34,260 bases of DNA. Source: Rhizobium sp. (GTDB taxonomy: Bacteria; Pseudomonadota; Alphaproteobacteria; Rhizobiales; Rhizobiaceae). Location of the stretch: the NCBI GenBank assembly GCA_029865885.1, contig JARXAK010000109.1, forward strand, positions 1 to 34,260. Direction: 5' to 3'. Position 1 is the stretch's first letter. The number at the start of each line of letters is the position of its first letter. The notes below the pieces were generated by a model that was not told where the DNA came from, did not search any database, and worked only from the letters and a program-made list of their open reading frames with translations. Positions 25,535 through 33,200 of the stretch are shown here, piece after piece. A program made the translations under genes and the position numbers.

Positions 25535-26154
25535 TTGGAGCGGGTTGTCCAAACGATCTGCAAACCGGCAAGGCCGAGCGCCGAACCTGCGATCCGATTC
25601 GTTCGGCGGATGACCGCCGGAGACCGCATCAGGGCGCGTGCCCGCCCGGCGATATAGACATGACCTCCGACGACGACGGCCTCCACCAGGATGATCACGC
25701 CGGCCAGGGCGGCATAGTCGTTCCAGCCGAAGGTCGAGCCGACGAAGCCCGGCAGCAGAGCAAGGTAGAACAGCGGCATCTTGGGATTGCCGAGGTTGAG
25801 AGCAATTGCGGTCGCGAAGACCTTTGCCAGGTCCCTCTTGCTTTCGTGGCCCGTGACATCGGGCACCACAGGCTCGTCTGTCCACAAACGATAGGCTATG
25901 TAGATCAGATAGACCGCGCCTGCATAGCGGATTACCGTCATTACGAGACCCATTTCTTGAGCGATCATCGACAGACCGAAGGCTGCAAGGCCGAGATAAA
26001 GCAGGATGCCGCAAAGCGTGCCCAGCCCATAGACGATGCCGGATGCGGCGCCATGCGAGACGGTTCGTGCAACGATCGTCATATTGTCAGGGCCGGGGCT
26101 CGCCGCGAAGACGAAGAAGGCAAGGGCGAAGGCAAGCAGGGCAGATGCGTCCAT
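25531..26154 (-). CDS. LysE/RhtB-family amino acid exporter
   Basis: The protein has 207 residues from the ATG at 26154, with GGAGA 8 bp before it; an upstream TTG extension is unlikely. It has about six membrane segments. The N-terminal FVFAASPGPDNMTIVARTVSHG matches the LysE/RhtB signature, with the conserved SPGPD. NLGNPKMPLFYLALLPGFV (about 120-138) is the second conserved family block. It is an inner-membrane exporter, probably of amino acids or derivatives such as homoserine, threonine or lysine; which one cannot be predicted. It sits between the M23 peptidase gene and the helicase gene on the same strand, 48 bp after the former. Confidence 0.95.
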   Translation of the reverse strand: MDASALLAFALAFFVFAASPGPDNMTIVARTVSHGAASGIVYGLGTLCGILLYLGLAAFGLSMIAQEMGLVMTVIRYAGAVYLIYIAYRLWTDEPVVPDVTGHESKRDLAKVFATAIALNLGNPKMPLFYLALLPGFVGSTFGWNDYAALAGVIILVEAVVVGGHVYIAGRARALMRSPAVIRRTNRIAGSALGLAGLQIVWTTRSN

Positions 26155-26202
26155 CGAAGCGGTCTCCGGTTGCAACCAGTTTCTCTGCCGCCAGCATTGC
26201 TG

Positions 26203-27513
26203 TCAATTGATCAGCGGGGTCAGCTTCATGCCGGCATTGAGGAAGCGCATGGGGTCGACAGGGTCGCCGTTGCGACGGACCTCGTAGTGCAGATGCGGCC
26301 CCGTCGAGCGACCCGTCGAGCCTGAAAGGCCGAGGACCTGGCCGGGTTCGATCTCGTCGCCTTCGCTGACCAGGATGCGGGACATATGACCGTAACGCGT
26401 CGTGAGGCCGAGGCCGTGGTCGATTTCGACCATGTTGCCATAGCCACCGGAAAAGCCTGCGGTCACCACCTTGCCCGCGCCTGTCGAGCGGATTTCCGTG
26501 CCTGTTGGCGCGCGAAAATCAATGCCGGCATGCATGGCGAGCCCGCCGAAGAAAGGATCCGGGCGATTGCCGAATCGGCTGGTGATTTCGTGGCCGGGGG
26601 CGGGGTTGGCAAAGGGAAGGCGCTTGGCTGTGTCGCGGACCGTTTCCAGTCGTGTCAGTGCGGCGTCGAGAGCGTTGAGCGAGGCGTTGAAGTTGCGGTC
26701 TGACTGCGGCGCCAGATAGGGGCCACCGATCGCATCGGCCACCGGCAGCGATGCCTGCTCATCGATCGGGACGCCCTGACGCTTCAGGATCGCCGCGATC
26801 TCGTCGGCCGTCTGCGAGGCGCCGCTCGCCAGCTCCTCGATGCGCTGCAGCTGTTCGGCCTCGATTTCCTTGAGGGAGAGGGTCATGTGAGAGAAGAGCC
26901 GGTCGGCCCTGTCGGCAACGTTCTCGCCGTTCATCGGCACATAGCCGAGGGCAAGCGCCGGTTTTGCCGCCGGCTGCGCCGCAGCGGAAGACCTGTTTTC
27001 ACCGAGCAAGGCTGCAAAGGCCTGCGTGCCGGTGGAGAGAGCTGCCTGGTCCTTGCCATCGACAACGGGTTTGTTGGCGGGCACCGGTCCATCGCTCGGC
27101 AGGCTGTCAGGAGATTGTCCGCCCTGCAGCAGTTCGCCGATCCGGCCATGCCGCGAGCTGAGCGCCATCTGCTGTTCCAGCAGTTTTTCAACCTTATCCT
27201 CGACCATCTGCTGATCGAGCAACTGGCGGGAGGTGACACGGTCGACCTGGGCGCGCAGGGCCGCGATCCGGTCTTCATATTCATGCTGCATGCGGGCCTG
27301 CCGCGCCATCGTTGCGCCGATCAGGTTGTCGCGCAGGACCAGATAGGTTGTTGCCCCGAGATAGCCGATGGCCATCATGCCGAGAAAGCAGACGCTCAGC
27401 GCCACCATCCAGGGACGGATCGTCATATGGCGGATCTGGTCGCCGCTCGCCAGGATGACGATGTGCTGCTTCTTGCGCTTTCCGAAGACCTGGCCGTTCG
27501 AACCCGTCGTCAC
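26203..27513 (-). CDS. M23 family (LytM-type) peptidoglycan endopeptidase with membrane anchor
   Basis: The protein has 436 residues from the GTG at 27513 (GGGGG 5 bp upstream); a TTG at 27525 would add four residues. A short basic cytoplasmic start (GKRKKQH) is followed by one membrane segment (about 34-60), a coiled coil (about 72-126), a low-complexity stretch, a second helical stretch (about 205-245) and the LytM domain (about 305-430). The zinc site is intact: His328 and Asp332 (HAGIDF), His409 (HLHYE), and catalytic His376 (RYGHMSR). It should face the periplasm and cut peptidoglycan cross-links, most likely in growth or division. A near-CtrA box lies 100 bp upstream. Whether it corresponds to a named rhizobial peptidase such as RgsM is not shown. 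Confidence 0.93.
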   Translation of the reverse strand: MTTGSNGQVFGKRKKQHIVILASGDQIRHMTIRPWMVALSVCFLGMMAIGYLGATTYLVLRDNLIGATMARQARMQHEYEDRIAALRAQVDRVTSRQLLDQQMVEDKVEKLLEQQMALSSRHGRIGELLQGGQSPDSLPSDGPVPANKPVVDGKDQAALSTGTQAFAALLGENRSSAAAQPAAKPALALGYVPMNGENVADRADRLFSHMTLSLKEIEAEQLQRIEELASGASQTADEIAAILKRQGVPIDEQASLPVADAIGGPYLAPQSDRNFNASLNALDAALTRLETVRDTAKRLPFANPAPGHEITSRFGNRPDPFFGGLAMHAGIDFRAPTGTEIRSTGAGKVVTAGFSGGYGNMVEIDHGLGLTTRYGHMSRILVSEGDEIEPGQVLGLSGSTGRSTGPHLHYEVRRNGDPVDPMRFLNAGMKLTPLIN

Positions 27514-27612
27514 GCTGACCCCCAATCATGCCGGACGGATCGCTGTCACGCGTCTGCCCGATGCGGCGAGTCGCCTGTCCGATCCGCCTTTAGCAATTAC
27601 GCATAATTAGGG

Positions 27613-27627
27613 TTAATGAACCGTTAG
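27613..27627. promoter_or_regulatory. CtrA-like box with one mismatch, upstream of the M23 peptidase gene
   Basis: On the minus strand it reads CTAA-N7-TTAACC, one mismatch from TTAA-N7-TTAACC. It lies in the 131-bp gap upstream of the M23 start and just after the DUF455 stop. Division-related LytM peptidases are among the CtrA-controlled genes in other alphaproteobacteria, which fits the position. Confidence 0.4.
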
Positions 27628-27644
27628 GCGTTTGGAATTGCGTG

Positions 27645-28490
27645 TCAAACGGACGAGTTGTTCTTGGACGACAGCGACCGGTAGAAGGACGGCGTGAGCC
27701 CTGCCTCGGCGCGGGCGACATCGTTGAAGGGCGCCTTCAATTGGCCACGAAAATTGGCGCGCACCAGCTCCTGGAATGCCTTGGCCGGATCGCGCTTCTC
27801 GCGGGCGCAGAGGAAGCGGAACCATTTGGCTCCGACCGCCACATGGCCCTTCTCATCTTCGTAGATGACCTTCAGCACATCGGCGCTCTCGATGTCGCCC
27901 GTCTCGCGCATCTTGTCTTGCAGCGAAGGGGTTACGTCGAGACCGCGGGCTTCGAGAATGAGGGGCACCACGGCGAGGCGGGCGGTCAGGTCGTTCTTCG
28001 TCGAATGGGCCGCCTGCCAGAGCCCGTCATGGGCGGGCATGTCGCCATAGTCGGCGCCGAGCACCCGCAGCCGGTCCCGTACCAGCCTGAAATGCTTGGC
28101 TTCCTCATAGGCCACCTTCATCCAGCCGTCGAAGAAGGAATTTGGCACCGGCTCGGCTGCGAAGCGGGCGACGATGTCGAGGGCGAGGTCGACGGCGTTG
28201 AGTTCGATATGGGCGAGCGCATGCAGCAGTGCGATTCGGCCGGGCAGCGTGTGCAGCGAGCGCTTTCCGACCGCCTTGGGTGGCACCAGTTCCGGCTTGT
28301 CCGGTCGGCCGGGCCGATCGGGGAGCTGCGGATCGAGCGGCGAGCGCAAAGACAGGCGCCGCTCCTGCCAGCGGATCGCTGCGGTTTGAGCGAGCGCCGT
28401 CTTCTCGTCGAGGTCGGCGCTCAGGATTGCGAGGGTGGCAGCGCCGCGAAGGGAATGGAATGCCGTCTCGGGCTGCGTCCTCTCCAGCAT
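27645..28490 (-). CDS. DUF455 ferritin-like domain protein
   Basis: The protein has 281 residues, ATG at 28490. It is a ferritin-like four-helix fold of the DUF455 family, with metal-binding motifs spread over the helices: HIE (94-96), EEAKH (129-133), Glu180 in ILEARGLD, and DEKGH (212-216). The two ExxH motifs (EAKH and EKGH) suggest a di-iron or similar centre. The N-terminal 80 residues are a Pro/Arg-rich extension. Relatives are related to the tRNA hydroxylase MiaE fold, but the family's substrate is unknown. It lies one base after the bcp stop and is probably co-transcribed with it, hinting at redox or metal homeostasis. Confidence 0.88.
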   Translation of the reverse strand: MLERTQPETAFHSLRGAATLAILSADLDEKTALAQTAAIRWQERRLSLRSPLDPQLPDRPGRPDKPELVPPKAVGKRSLHTLPGRIALLHALAHIELNAVDLALDIVARFAAEPVPNSFFDGWMKVAYEEAKHFRLVRDRLRVLGADYGDMPAHDGLWQAAHSTKNDLTARLAVVPLILEARGLDVTPSLQDKMRETGDIESADVLKVIYEDEKGHVAVGAKWFRFLCAREKRDPAKAFQELVRANFRGQLKAPFNDVARAEAGLTPSFYRSLSSKNNSSV

Positions 28491-28491
28491 G

Positions 28492-28959
28492 TCAAAGGGC
28501 CTGCGCGGCCTTCAACACGGCCTCTGCATGGCCGGGGACCTTCACCTTGCGCCAGACGTCGGCAATCTTGCCGGACTTGTCGATCAGGAAGGTCGAGCGC
28601 TCCACACCCATATAGGTCTTGCCGTACATGCTCTTTTCTCTCCAGACGCCGTAGGCTTCGAGCGCCTTGTGCTCCTCGTCGGCGGCGAGCACGACAGAGA
28701 GGTTGTGCTTGGCGGCGAATTTGTCGTGGCTCTTCACCGAATCAGGGGATACGCCGATGACGGTCGCGCCCAGCTTTTCGAACTCGGCGGTCAGGCCTGA
28801 GAAGTCGACGGCTTCGGCGGTGCAGCCGCTGGTGTCGTCCTTGGGATAGAAATAGAGAATCACCGGTTTTCCGGCAAAATCGGAGAGTGAAACGGTGCCG
28901 CCGCCGTTGCGGGGCAGGGAGAAATCTGGGGCCATTTCCCCGGCAGTCAAATCCGTCAT
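28492..28959 (-). CDS. bcp: Peroxiredoxin of the Bcp/PrxQ family, single-cysteine form
   Basis: The protein has 155 residues from the ATG at 28959, the usual Bcp length. It reduces peroxides with electrons from thioredoxin or glutaredoxin. Typical blocks are APDFSLP, ILYFYPKDDTSGCTAEA (peroxidatic Cys in GCT, about 46), VIGVSPDSVKSHDKFA and ERSTFLIDKSGKI. The E. coli Bcp resolving Cys lies five residues after the peroxidatic one; here that residue is Val (AVDF), and there is no other Cys. So this is a 1-Cys type that needs an external thiol. It is divergent from the AsmA-like gene, with 122 bp between starts. The downstream neighbour, one base away, is DUF455. Confidence 0.96.
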   Translation of the reverse strand: MTDLTAGEMAPDFSLPRNGGGTVSLSDFAGKPVILYFYPKDDTSGCTAEAVDFSGLTAEFEKLGATVIGVSPDSVKSHDKFAAKHNLSVVLAADEEHKALEAYGVWREKSMYGKTYMGVERSTFLIDKSGKIADVWRKVKVPGHAEAVLKAAQAL

Positions 28960-29081
28960 GGGATAACCTTTCTTTTGCCCGTTTTGTGGGTGATTGTGGG
29001 CGACATCGATATATAGTCCGCTCCGCAGTCGTCCAGAGCGACTTGTTAGCGGCATCGATCGACGGAGACAATCACCAGGAC

Positions 29082-32000
29082 ATGACGGAGATCCGGGGCG
29101 AAAAGCTACGGTTTCGCAAGCGCGATATCATACCGCTGCATGCTCTTCCGTCTGCTCAGGCCGAGGATCCCCTGATCGTGCATTGCCCGCCGCCGAAGCG
29201 CTCGCTGTTGCGGCGCTTTATGCGCGTGCTGGCCGGCTTTGCCGGTCTCTGGCTCGTGGTGTTCTTTACCATCTATGCTGTCGTCGAAAGCGGCACGCTT
29301 GACGCAGCCCTGGCGCAACGCGCGCAGAGCGTTCTCAACAATGCGCTCGGGCCGCAGTTCACCGCCGAGATCGGCGGCACCGAAGTCCGCTTTTCCGAGG
29401 GCATGGAACTGACCGTCGAAGCGCGCGATGTCGCGCTGCACGAACAGGCTGGCGGCCAGCAGGTGGCGCTCACCCATTCCGTGCGTTTCATCCTCGAACC
29501 GCTCGCGCTGCTTGGCGGACGCTTCTCGATTCGCGAGGTGGTGAGCGAAGGCATCAATCTTGATGCAACGGTTTTGCCCAAGGGCAAGCCGATCGATCTC
29601 ACCGATTGGCGCGTCGATCAGGTGCCGGCGCGGCTTGCCGATGCTTTTGCAGAACTCGACCGGATGCAGGGCATGATTGCGCGTGGCGGCCTCGATCGGA
29701 TGCGGCTCGCCGGGCTGGAGATCGCGTCCACGAGTTCCAGCGGACGGCCGCTCACCATGTCGATCGATGACATCGTACTGGAGCGCGGTGACGACGATTC
29801 GCTGTCGATCTTCGGTGCCGTTTCGGTCAACGGACAACAGACCGAGCTCACCGCGCTCACCACCAATGTCGAGGGGCGCGCCACATCTCTCACCATGCGC
29901 GTCGCCGATGTTCGGGTGACACCGTTCCTGCTGCGGCGCTCCAGTGCCGGAGAGGCACGGCAGGGCATAGACGGGTCTGCGGAACTCCTGCTTAATGCGC
30001 GCCGGGCCGATGGCGGGCAGGCGCCTTCGATGTCGCTTGGCATCAATATGCGCAATGCCGCCTTCTATTCCGACGGTCAGCGCCAGGATCTGACGGATGC
30101 GCGCCTCAACCTGTCCTATGATTTCGGCAAGGATACGATCGAGCTTGGCGAGTCGACTGCCCGCTTCGGAGAGACTGTGTTTCCTCTGTCTGGAGGGGTG
30201 ATCGATCTCGACCGGCTCCCCGAGGGCCGCAATTTCGGCAAGGGTTTCGGCATCGATCTCGTGGTTACCGATGGTCGGGCAAGCGTGCCGAGCGCCGGCG
30301 AGGCGCCGTTCCCGTTTTTTCTGAAAGGCTATGGTCGCTATCTCGTCGATGAGAGCCTGCTGCAGCTCGACACTCTCGATGTCTCCACGCCCACAGGCAA
30401 TATGAGCGGCAAGCTGCAGATCCGCTTCGGCGGCACCGGTCCGGAGATCCGTTTCAACGCGGCCTTCCAAAACATGCGCACGACCGTGGTCAAACAGCTC
30501 TGGCCCTATTGGATCGCGTCCAAGCCACGGCAATGGGTGCTCGAAAACATCTTCGGGGGTATCATCCCCAAGGGCACGATCGACGTGTTCATTCCGCAAA
30601 ACCGGCTGTCGATCGATCCCAAGCCGGTGCGGTTGAATGGCGACGAGTTGAAGATCGGCTTCGATCTGGAAGATGCGCGGCTCAATCTGACGGGTGATTT
30701 GCCACCGCTTCGCGATGTCTATGGTCGTCTCGACATGGTGGGCGAGCGGGTCGATGTCGATATCCGCTCGGCAGGGTCCTTCTTCCCGTCCGGTCGCATG
30801 GTCAAGCTGGAGCGTGGCCGTTTTGTCCTTCAGGACGTCTATGAGAAACCGCTGATGGCGGATCTGGATCTGGAGGTCAGCGGGGCGGCCGATGCCGTGG
30901 CGGAACTGGTATCCTTCAAGCCGATCGAGGCGCTGAAGGTCGTCGATCTCCAGCCATCCGACTTATCCGGCGCTGTGCGCGGCCGTGCGAAGATCAGGGT
31001 CGGCCTGGTGCCGGATCAGCGACCGCCCCAACCCAGCTGGAACGCCGACGTCGCCCTTGAGGATGTGGATGTCGCAAAGCCCTTCGATGGACGGCAGATT
31101 TCCGATGTCACCGGAACGCTCTTGGTCGATTCCGACAAGGCCAAACTCGAGGCGGTGGCGAAGATCGACGATGTGCCGATGGAAATCAGCCTGACCGAGC
31201 CTGTCCGGCGTGGCGCGGGTGAGGTTGCCCGCGAACGGATCGTCAAGGCGACGCTTGATGATGCGATGCGCGAAAAGCTTGCGCCCGGTCTCGGTGACAT
31301 CGTCGACGGTCCGCTGCAGGTCGAAATACGTCGCCTCGATGAAAACCGGCAGGAAGTCTCCGTAGACCTTCGCTCCGCCACATTGACCATTCCCTGGGTT
31401 GGATGGTCGAAGGGGCAGGGCATCGGCGCGACCGCGAAATTCGAGCTGTCGAAGGATGACAAGCTGTCGCGCATCCAGAAATTCACCCTCGACGGGGACG
31501 GCTTCGGAGCCTCGGGCGAGATGTCCGTCGATGACAAAGGCCTCGTTGCCGCCAATCTGTCTCGCGTGCGCTTGTCGCCAGAGGACGAAGTGGCGCTCAC
31601 GGTGCGTCTGAGCAAGGGCGCCTATTCCGTGGTTGCTAATGGTGCGGCCTTCGATGCGCGGTCGCTGCTCTCGACGATCCAGAAGCCATCGGCGGAAGGG
31701 GACACGACCAAAGCCGCTCGCACCTCTCTCCGGATCGAAGGACGGTTCGACCGGGTCCTCGGCTTTGGCGGCGAGCAGCTCTCCGGCGTGTCGATCATCT
31801 ATGGGGCCAGCAAGGGCCGGGTGGCCGCCGTCGATTTTTCCGGCGTGACCGGCAGCGGCCAGGCGCTGGTCGCCAAACTGCGCCAGCCCGAGGGGCTGCG
31901 TGAACTGTCCGTCACCACCAGCGATGCCGGCGCCGTGCTGCGCTTTCTCGACGCCTACAAGCGCCTCGGCGGTGGCCTCGCCAATCTCAGGCTGACCGAG

Positions 32001-32495
32001 ACGCGCGACGGGGCCTGGAGCGGCAATCTCGATCTGCGCAATTTCCAGGTGGAGAACGAAGAACGGCTGCAGACAATCGTTTCGACGCCGACCGGTGCCG
32101 ATGGACGCAGTCTCAACAATGCCGTTCGCAGCGACATCGATGTGAGCTCCGCCCGCTTCCAGCGCGCCTTTGCCCGTCTGGCTTTCGTTGGCGGCACGCT
32201 CAGCGTCGAAAATGGCATCGTGCGCGGAGAGCAGATCGGCGCGACCTTCCAGGGCATCGTCCGTGACCAGACCGGTCGCATCGACCTGACGGGCACCTTC
32301 ATGCCGGCCTATGGGCTGAACCGTCTGTTCGGCGAACTGCCTGTTATCGGCGCGATCCTCGGCAATGGACGCGATCGCGGTCTGCTCGGGATCACCTTCA
32401 AGCTGACCGGTGCGACCGCGAAGCCCAATCTGGTGATCAATCCGCTGTCGATCATCGCGCCGGGCGTCTTCCGCCAGATCTTCGAATTCCGCTGA
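29082..32495 (+). CDS. AsmA/YhdP-like (DUF3971) envelope protein
   Basis: The protein has 1137 residues from the ATG at 29082 (CAGGA just upstream); the frame opens earlier but that part overlaps bcp antisense. A 45-residue basic cytoplasmic start is followed by one membrane anchor (about 47-69, VLAGFAGLWLVVFFTIYAVV). The rest is a long, beta-rich periplasmic region with repeated strand pairs, the DUF3971 region in its middle, and a C-terminal AsmA-like block (PVIGAILGNGRDRGLLGITFK, then LVINPLSIIAPG near 1110-1130). AsmA/YhdP/TamB proteins are bridge-like lipid carriers between inner and outer membrane, needed for phospholipid balance. It fits with the PagL-like gene as an envelope component. 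Lipid transfer by this one is inferred. Confidence 0.88.
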   Translation: MTEIRGEKLRFRKRDIIPLHALPSAQAEDPLIVHCPPPKRSLLRRFMRVLAGFAGLWLVVFFTIYAVVESGTLDAALAQRAQSVLNNALGPQFTAEIGGTEVRFSEGMELTVEARDVALHEQAGGQQVALTHSVRFILEPLALLGGRFSIREVVSEGINLDATVLPKGKPIDLTDWRVDQVPARLADAFAELDRMQGMIARGGLDRMRLAGLEIASTSSSGRPLTMSIDDIVLERGDDDSLSIFGAVSVNGQQTELTALTTNVEGRATSLTMRVADVRVTPFLLRRSSAGEARQGIDGSAELLLNARRADGGQAPSMSLGINMRNAAFYSDGQRQDLTDARLNLSYDFGKDTIELGESTARFGETVFPLSGGVIDLDRLPEGRNFGKGFGIDLVVTDGRASVPSAGEAPFPFFLKGYGRYLVDESLLQLDTLDVSTPTGNMSGKLQIRFGGTGPEIRFNAAFQNMRTTVVKQLWPYWIASKPRQWVLENIFGGIIPKGTIDVFIPQNRLSIDPKPVRLNGDELKIGFDLEDARLNLTGDLPPLRDVYGRLDMVGERVDVDIRSAGSFFPSGRMVKLERGRFVLQDVYEKPLMADLDLEVSGAADAVAELVSFKPIEALKVVDLQPSDLSGAVRGRAKIRVGLVPDQRPPQPSWNADVALEDVDVAKPFDGRQISDVTGTLLVDSDKAKLEAVAKIDDVPMEISLTEPVRRGAGEVARERIVKATLDDAMREKLAPGLGDIVDGPLQVEIRRLDENRQEVSVDLRSATLTIPWVGWSKGQGIGATAKFELSKDDKLSRIQKFTLDGDGFGASGEMSVDDKGLVAANLSRVRLSPEDEVALTVRLSKGAYSVVANGAAFDARSLLSTIQKPSAEGDTTKAARTSLRIEGRFDRVLGFGGEQLSGVSIIYGASKGRVAAVDFSGVTGSGQALVAKLRQPEGLRELSVTTSDAGAVLRFLDAYKRLGGGLANLRLTETRDGAWSGNLDLRNFQVENEERLQTIVSTPTGADGRSLNNAVRSDIDVSSARFQRAFARLAFVGGTLSVENGIVRGEQIGATFQGIVRDQTGRIDLTGTFMPAYGLNRLFGELPVIGAILGNGRDRGLLGITFKLTGATAKPNLVINPLSIIAPGVFRQIFEFR

Positions 32496-32507
32496 GCAAC
32501 AGCTCCG

Positions 32508-33200
32508 TCAGTCGCGCTCGATCATCACCACCGGCAAGGCCAGACGCCTGGCGGCGATGATCTTGGCATAACCCGCCGGTCCGCCCGAGTTGCGGCAGAC
32601 AAGATGGGTCACGCCGTGGGCGGTCAGCAGGTCGGCTTCCCGGTCGGGATCGCTCGAAGGCTTGCCGAGAACCAGGAGGTGGTCGGCAAAGGCGAGGGGC
32701 GCTTCCGGCGGATCGACCATCCGGATGATGAAGCGGCAATCGGACCGGCTGATAAAGACGTCGAGATATTGCCGTCCCAGCGCGAGGAAGGCATTTGCGC
32801 CCGATGGCAAGGTGGCAGCTGCCGCTTCAAGGGATGGCACCGATTTCCAGCGGTCGCCGGGCTGCTTTTGCCACCTTGGCCTCAGCCTTTGTTCGAGCGG
32901 CACGCCTGTGAGTGCTGCAGCCTTGATGGCGTTTTCGCTGATGCGGCGGGCAAAGGGATGCGTGGCGTCGATCATCCGGTCGAAACCTTCTTCCCGCAGA
33001 TAGGCCGCCAATCCCTCCGCACCGCCGAAGCCACCAATCCGCACGGTGCCCTGTGGCAACACGGGATCGATTGTGCGACCGGCGAGCGACGTCGTGACCT
33101 CATGACCGTCCGCGATCAATTCACCGGCCAGCGCGCGGGCTTCTGCCGTGCCGCCGAGGATCAGGATCTTGCCGGTCGTTCCGCCTTGCTCAGATCGCAT
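32508..33200 (-). CDS. cobK: Precorrin-6A reductase, CobK/CbiJ family
   Basis: CobK reduces precorrin-6A with NADPH in the ring-building stage of cobalamin synthesis. The protein has 230 residues. The N-terminal dinucleotide motif ILILGGTAEARALA (12-25) and MIDATHPFARRIS (76-88) are the hallmark family blocks, and a C-terminal VTHLVCRNSGGPAGYAKI precedes the end. The ATG at 33200 overlaps the end of cbiD by 11 bp, so the two are translationally coupled. Whether it acts on the cobalt-free (aerobic) or cobalt (anaerobic) intermediate cannot be told from the sequence; rhizobia generally use the aerobic route. It converges with the AsmA-like gene with 12 bp between. Confidence 0.95.
   Translation of the reverse strand: MRSEQGGTTGKILILGGTAEARALAGELIADGHEVTTSLAGRTIDPVLPQGTVRIGGFGGAEGLAAYLREEGFDRMIDATHPFARRISENAIKAAALTGVPLEQRLRPRWQKQPGDRWKSVPSLEAAAATLPSGANAFLALGRQYLDVFISRSDCRFIIRMVDPPEAPLAFADHLLVLGKPSSDPDREADLLTAHGVTHLVCRNSGGPAGYAKIIAARRLALPVVMIERD

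Noticed and set aside
28887-29081. Extended N-terminus of the AsmA-like protein
   Set aside because: It would overlap bcp on the other strand and adds Cys/Arg-rich sequence before a normal start with a ribosome site at 29082.
29106-30599. Minus-strand open frame (497 codons) inside the AsmA-like gene
   Set aside because: Antisense to a gene with clear AsmA/DUF3971 features; the translation is rich in Arg, His and Asp without domain structure.
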